Source: Lachnospiraceae bacterium (GTDB taxonomy: Bacteria > Bacillota > Clostridia > Lachnospirales > Lachnospiraceae). From it: DNA of 64,000 bases. Positions within the stretch are counted from its first letter, which is position 1. Every line of letters starts with the position of its first letter. The notes below the pieces were generated by a model. That model was not told the origin of the DNA, searched no databases, and worked only from the letters and a program-made list of their open reading frames with translations. Below, one piece after another: positions 61,279-64,000 of the stretch. Made by a program: the position numbers and the translations under genes. The DNA is taken from assembly GCA_022787145.1 (NCBI GenBank), contig JALFVM010000058.1, forward strand, positions 1 to 64,000. The letters are read 5' to 3'.

Positions 61279-63645
61279 GTGGGAAAAAGAGCAATCATTT
61301 TATCGGTTCTTCTGGCAGTAGGAATCAGCGTTTTTGGGGTTCCTGTACGGGCAGAAGAGAAGGAATTTGTATTGGAACAGGTACAGCTTTTAGATGAGAA
61401 TCTGCAATTTATCAAAGAAATTGTGGAAGAGGCTTTGATGCAGGAGCAGGTGGATCTTCAGCAGCAGGTGTTTCAGAAGTTTCTGGTGGCATCGGATTTG
61501 TATGATTCTCTGGAAGAAAATCAGAAGGAACAGCTTGACGAAACAATTGTGGAAGGACTGAAAACCATCAGGAATCGCATTGGAGAAGCGATACATACCA
61601 GCGAAGGTGTGACAGCCGGGAGTAAAGACTGGTTTGTGAAAACGAATGTTTCGGATGGAGAGGAGCAGGAGTCGGTGCTGGCTGCATTACAGAAAAAATA
61701 CAAGGGTTGTGCACCTGTGCTGCAATATTACAAAAAGATCAGCTATACCGATATCCGGACAGGTGAAGATTATCGGCAGAAGACCATGATCTCCCTGAGT
61801 TTTCCTGTACCGGAAGGGTACGATGAACGGAATCATCCTAAAATCCTCACATGGTCAGATGGAACACTGATGGAACTTTTTCCTGAAAGGAAAGAGAATG
61901 TTTTTTATATAGAAAAGGCCAGGACCTTATCCAATGTAATTGTGGCAGAGGTTCCAATCGCACTGACCGGGCTGCAGCTTGATTCGAATGCAGTGGTCAA
62001 TGCGGGGCAGAAGCTTTCGCTCAAAGTAAAGACGATACCGGAAACGGTCACGGAAGATTATGAACTTGTTTTCAAAAGCAGCAATACGAATGTGGCGAAA
62101 GTGAGTGCGGAGGGAGTGATTACTGGGGTAAAGAGCGGAACCGCTACGATTACGGTATCGGTGAAGGGGAGTGACATCGAGGCTTCCTGTCAGGTGACGG
62201 TCGTACAGGGTGCTCATGCACTCAATATCAGTGTATCTAAGCTTCTTAAGAATATCAGATCATATATGATGTCCATCGACCAGAATCCGAGTATTGGTTC
62301 CGAGTGGTTTGTGCTTGGTTTTGCCCGGAGTGGTATGGAGCTTGACGATAGTTATTTTCAAACGTACTACAATCATTTTGCCAATTACCTCGAAGAAAAT
62401 AAGGGAATACTGACGAATTCTGTGAAGTATACAGAATATTCCAAGGCTGCGATTGTTATGACATCGATTGGAAAAGATGCTCGTAAAATTGCCGGTTACA
62501 ACCTGCTGAAACCTTTGGCAGATATGGATATGGTGACGGCACAGGGGACAAACGGTCCCATCTGGGCATTGATTGCGCTGAATTGTTATCCCGATTATAC
62601 GATTCCTAAAGTTTCTTCGGTGAGCAACCAGACGACAAAGGAAAAGCTGATTACATATATCCTGGAGCAGGAAATGTTGGACGGTGGCTGGAAAATGACA
62701 GGAAATTTTCCGGATCCGGATCTGACAGGCATGGCGATCCAGGCACTCGCACCTTTTTATCAAAAGGAAGGATACGAAGAAGTGACGGCTGCGATTGACC
62801 GTGCACTGGAGGTTCTGGGCGAGATGCAAAATACCACGGGCGGCTATTCGACTATGGGCGTGGAAACTTCTGAATCCTGCTCCCAGGTGATCACGGCACT
62901 ATGTGCACTTGGGATTGATCCGGAAAAGGATGAACGGTTTGTGAAAGGAGGAAACTGGACAGTTGAGAACCTGCTGTCTTATTACGTGGATGGCAAAGGA
63001 TTTATGCACGTGAAAGCAGATGAGGGCAACAATGGCGGTGGTGCGACCGGTGAGGTGAACGGGATGGCAACGGAGCAGGCCTATTATGCACTGACTGCCT
63101 ATCAGCGCTTCAAAAATGGTCAGACGAGTCTTTATGATATGTCGGATCTGGAGCTGTCACAGGGACAAAAAGGAGATGGTACGGGAACCGGTGTGACAGA
63201 ACCGACACCGACACCACCTTCCAATACGGCGAGTCCGGGTGGAAGCGGTACGAGCGTTAGCAGTGGCGGCGGCACGAACAGTCCGACGTCCACCGGTAAG
63301 AAGGTTGTATCGACTGCAAATCCTTCGCAAACGTCTTCTTCCGGTAAAACGGTTTCTTCTAGTAAGAAGAATTCGGGAAAGACTGCAAAAAAAGACAATC
63401 AAAAAGATGGATGGGATTTTGAGGCGGAAGAATATCAGGAATCTGGGGATGGATGGGACTTTGACGCAGAAGAGGTGCAGGAAACAGAAGCAGGAGAAGA
63501 TGCAGGGAATCAAATTTCCAAAGGAAAGACAGGGAAAACGATTCCACCTGCAGCCGCAGGCGTATTTGGCGGTGTGGCGGGAGCCGGACTTTTAGAGGGA
63601 TCAAAAATATTATACAGAAAAAGAAAAGGAAGAAAGCACTTATGA
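61279..63645 (+). CDS. Membrane-anchored surface protein: Big_2 and alpha/alpha-barrel domains
   Basis: A 788-residue surface protein starting with GTG at 61279 behind GGGAAGG. Signal peptide 1-25; an unrecognised region to about 220; a bacterial Ig-like (Big_2) domain (about 224-311; SSNTNVAKVSAEGVITGVKSG seen in parts); an alpha/alpha barrel (about 314-617; EQEMLDGGWKM, FPDPDLTGMAIQAL, MQNTTGGYSTMG); a Ser/Gly/Thr-rich linker; two acidic GWDF(E/D)AEE repeats; and a C-terminal hydrophobic helix with basic tail RKRKGRK that should anchor it in the membrane. No LPxTG motif is visible. It carries only the barrel half of the intrinsic-factor architecture. Confidence 0.8.
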   Translation: MGKRAIILSVLLAVGISVFGVPVRAEEKEFVLEQVQLLDENLQFIKEIVEEALMQEQVDLQQQVFQKFLVASDLYDSLEENQKEQLDETIVEGLKTIRNRIGEAIHTSEGVTAGSKDWFVKTNVSDGEEQESVLAALQKKYKGCAPVLQYYKKISYTDIRTGEDYRQKTMISLSFPVPEGYDERNHPKILTWSDGTLMELFPERKENVFYIEKARTLSNVIVAEVPIALTGLQLDSNAVVNAGQKLSLKVKTIPETVTEDYELVFKSSNTNVAKVSAEGVITGVKSGTATITVSVKGSDIEASCQVTVVQGAHALNISVSKLLKNIRSYMMSIDQNPSIGSEWFVLGFARSGMELDDSYFQTYYNHFANYLEENKGILTNSVKYTEYSKAAIVMTSIGKDARKIAGYNLLKPLADMDMVTAQGTNGPIWALIALNCYPDYTIPKVSSVSNQTTKEKLITYILEQEMLDGGWKMTGNFPDPDLTGMAIQALAPFYQKEGYEEVTAAIDRALEVLGEMQNTTGGYSTMGVETSESCSQVITALCALGIDPEKDERFVKGGNWTVENLLSYYVDGKGFMHVKADEGNNGGGATGEVNGMATEQAYYALTAYQRFKNGQTSLYDMSDLELSQGQKGDGTGTGVTEPTPTPPSNTASPGGSGTSVSSGGGTNSPTSTGKKVVSTANPSQTSSSGKTVSSSKKNSGKTAKKDNQKDGWDFEAEEYQESGDGWDFDAEEVQETEAGEDAGNQISKGKTGKTIPPAAAGVFGGVAGAGLLEGSKILYRKRKGRKHL

Positions 63646-64000
63646 GAAAGAATGTAAAATGGGTGGCAATACTGGTGGCGTGTATGCTGACAGTCGGAAG
63701 TTTTTCCGGGTGCGGGCAGCAGGGAAGCAGTGAAATGACACAGCTGACAAAGGAAGCAGCAGAGGCAGTAGAAGAAGAAACAAAAGAGGATGTGAAACCT
63801 CTTCAGGCGGAAAATGAAATTCCTGCAAATGGTTTCATCAGCAAAGCGCAGATGGATACGATTGCCGGAAAAAAAGGAACGTATCGTTTTCATGGAGAGA
63901 CGGAAAATGGCATTGAATATCAGTGGACCTATGATGGAAATAAAATTCAAAATCCGGTAGAGCAGAAGCTTCTGGTGGAATGCAGCGAAGATGATCTTGA
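63642..64000 (+). CDS. Lipoprotein, cut by the window end
   Basis: The start ATGA overlaps the previous stop (63642-63645), so the gene belongs to the operon. The first 119 residues show a lipoprotein signal (MRKNVKWVAILVACMLTVGSF ending in a SGC lipobox, cut in parts), then an acidic linker and a beta-type region (GTYRFHGETENGIEYQWTYDG). The mature protein would be tethered to the outer face of the membrane. The family cannot be fixed from this fragment; a binding protein or the beta-domain partner of the preceding barrel protein are possibilities. Confidence 0.75.
   Translation, partial: MRKNVKWVAILVACMLTVGSFSGCGQQGSSEMTQLTKEAAEAVEEETKEDVKPLQAENEIPANGFISKAQMDTIAGKKGTYRFHGETENGIEYQWTYDGNKIQNPVEQKLLVECSEDDL

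Noticed and set aside
1..64000. CRISPR arrays, tRNA or rRNA genes, prophage or transposase genes
   Set aside because: No repeat-spacer arrays, cloverleaf-type or rRNA-type sequences and no recombinase-like proteins were noticed on either strand. A dedicated tRNA or repeat scan would be decisive.

Overview
The window reads as chromosome from a low-to-moderate GC, anaerobic, spore-forming Firmicute, most likely a gut Lachnospiraceae (Clostridium cluster XIVa). The evidence is the gene order asp23-nusB-xseA-xseB-ispA-dxs-tlyA-nadK-argR-recN-spoIVB-spo0A, sporulation genes (spoIVB, spo0A, cotJABC, dpaB), a HydABC-type [FeFe]-hydrogenase with HydE and HydF maturases, a bifunctional AdhE, and PPi-linked glycolytic enzymes. 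The family assignment is an inference from gene order and content; no rRNA or tRNA gene was seen.

Layout: 1-12.9 kb is the asp23-to-spo0A housekeeping and sporulation block, followed by glgA. 13-16.3 kb holds recA (promoter and SOS box), recX and rny. 16.3-20.5 kb holds a fumarylacetoacetate-hydrolase family enzyme, a DAHP synthase behind a strongly aromatic leader peptide and terminator, and an ABC-F ATPase. 20.5-30.1 kb is fermentative redox metabolism: adhE behind two Rex-like operators, hydF and hydE on the minus strand, and hydCBA. 30.1-34.7 kb carries cotJABC, an FtsW-like SEDS protein, a Nudix hydrolase and glycyl-tRNA synthetase. 34.9-44.4 kb is a glycolysis and sugar-uptake block: pfp, ppdK, then ptsG (RAT/terminator leader), a GlcT-like antiterminator, ptsH and ptsI. 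44.5-48 kb (minus strand) carries asnB, dpaB and a ketopantoate-reductase family gene. 48.1-50.8 kb is a Zn/Cd/Pb-type efflux operon (HMA protein, P1B ATPase, ArsR repressor) behind an ArsR-like operator. A second, atypical HPr follows, then aroA, tyrA and an unusual GAPDH on the minus strand.

The most interesting region is 55.3-64.0 kb. Two cobalamin riboswitches, each with its own promoter and intrinsic terminator, stand 1.2 kb apart. The first precedes a BspA-like leucine-rich-repeat protein without a signal peptide. The second precedes secreted proteins built from the two modules that make up mammalian intrinsic factor and transcobalamin: an alpha/alpha-barrel (terpene-cyclase-like repeats) and a DUF4430-type beta domain. 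One protein has the beta domain with Fn3 domains, one has barrel plus beta domain plus LRR, one has Ig-like plus barrel plus a C-terminal membrane anchor, and a lipoprotein is cut by the window end. I infer a B12-repressed, cell-surface corrinoid-capture system of intrinsic-factor-like architecture in a Gram-positive bacterium. Binding itself is not shown by the sequence.

Several control circuits can be read directly: aromatic attenuation of DAHP synthase, RAT antitermination of ptsG, Rex-like sites at adhE, Spo0A boxes at spo0A, a LexA box at recA, and division of HPr functions between two paralogues (the ptsH product lacks the regulatory Ser46, the orphan HPr has it).
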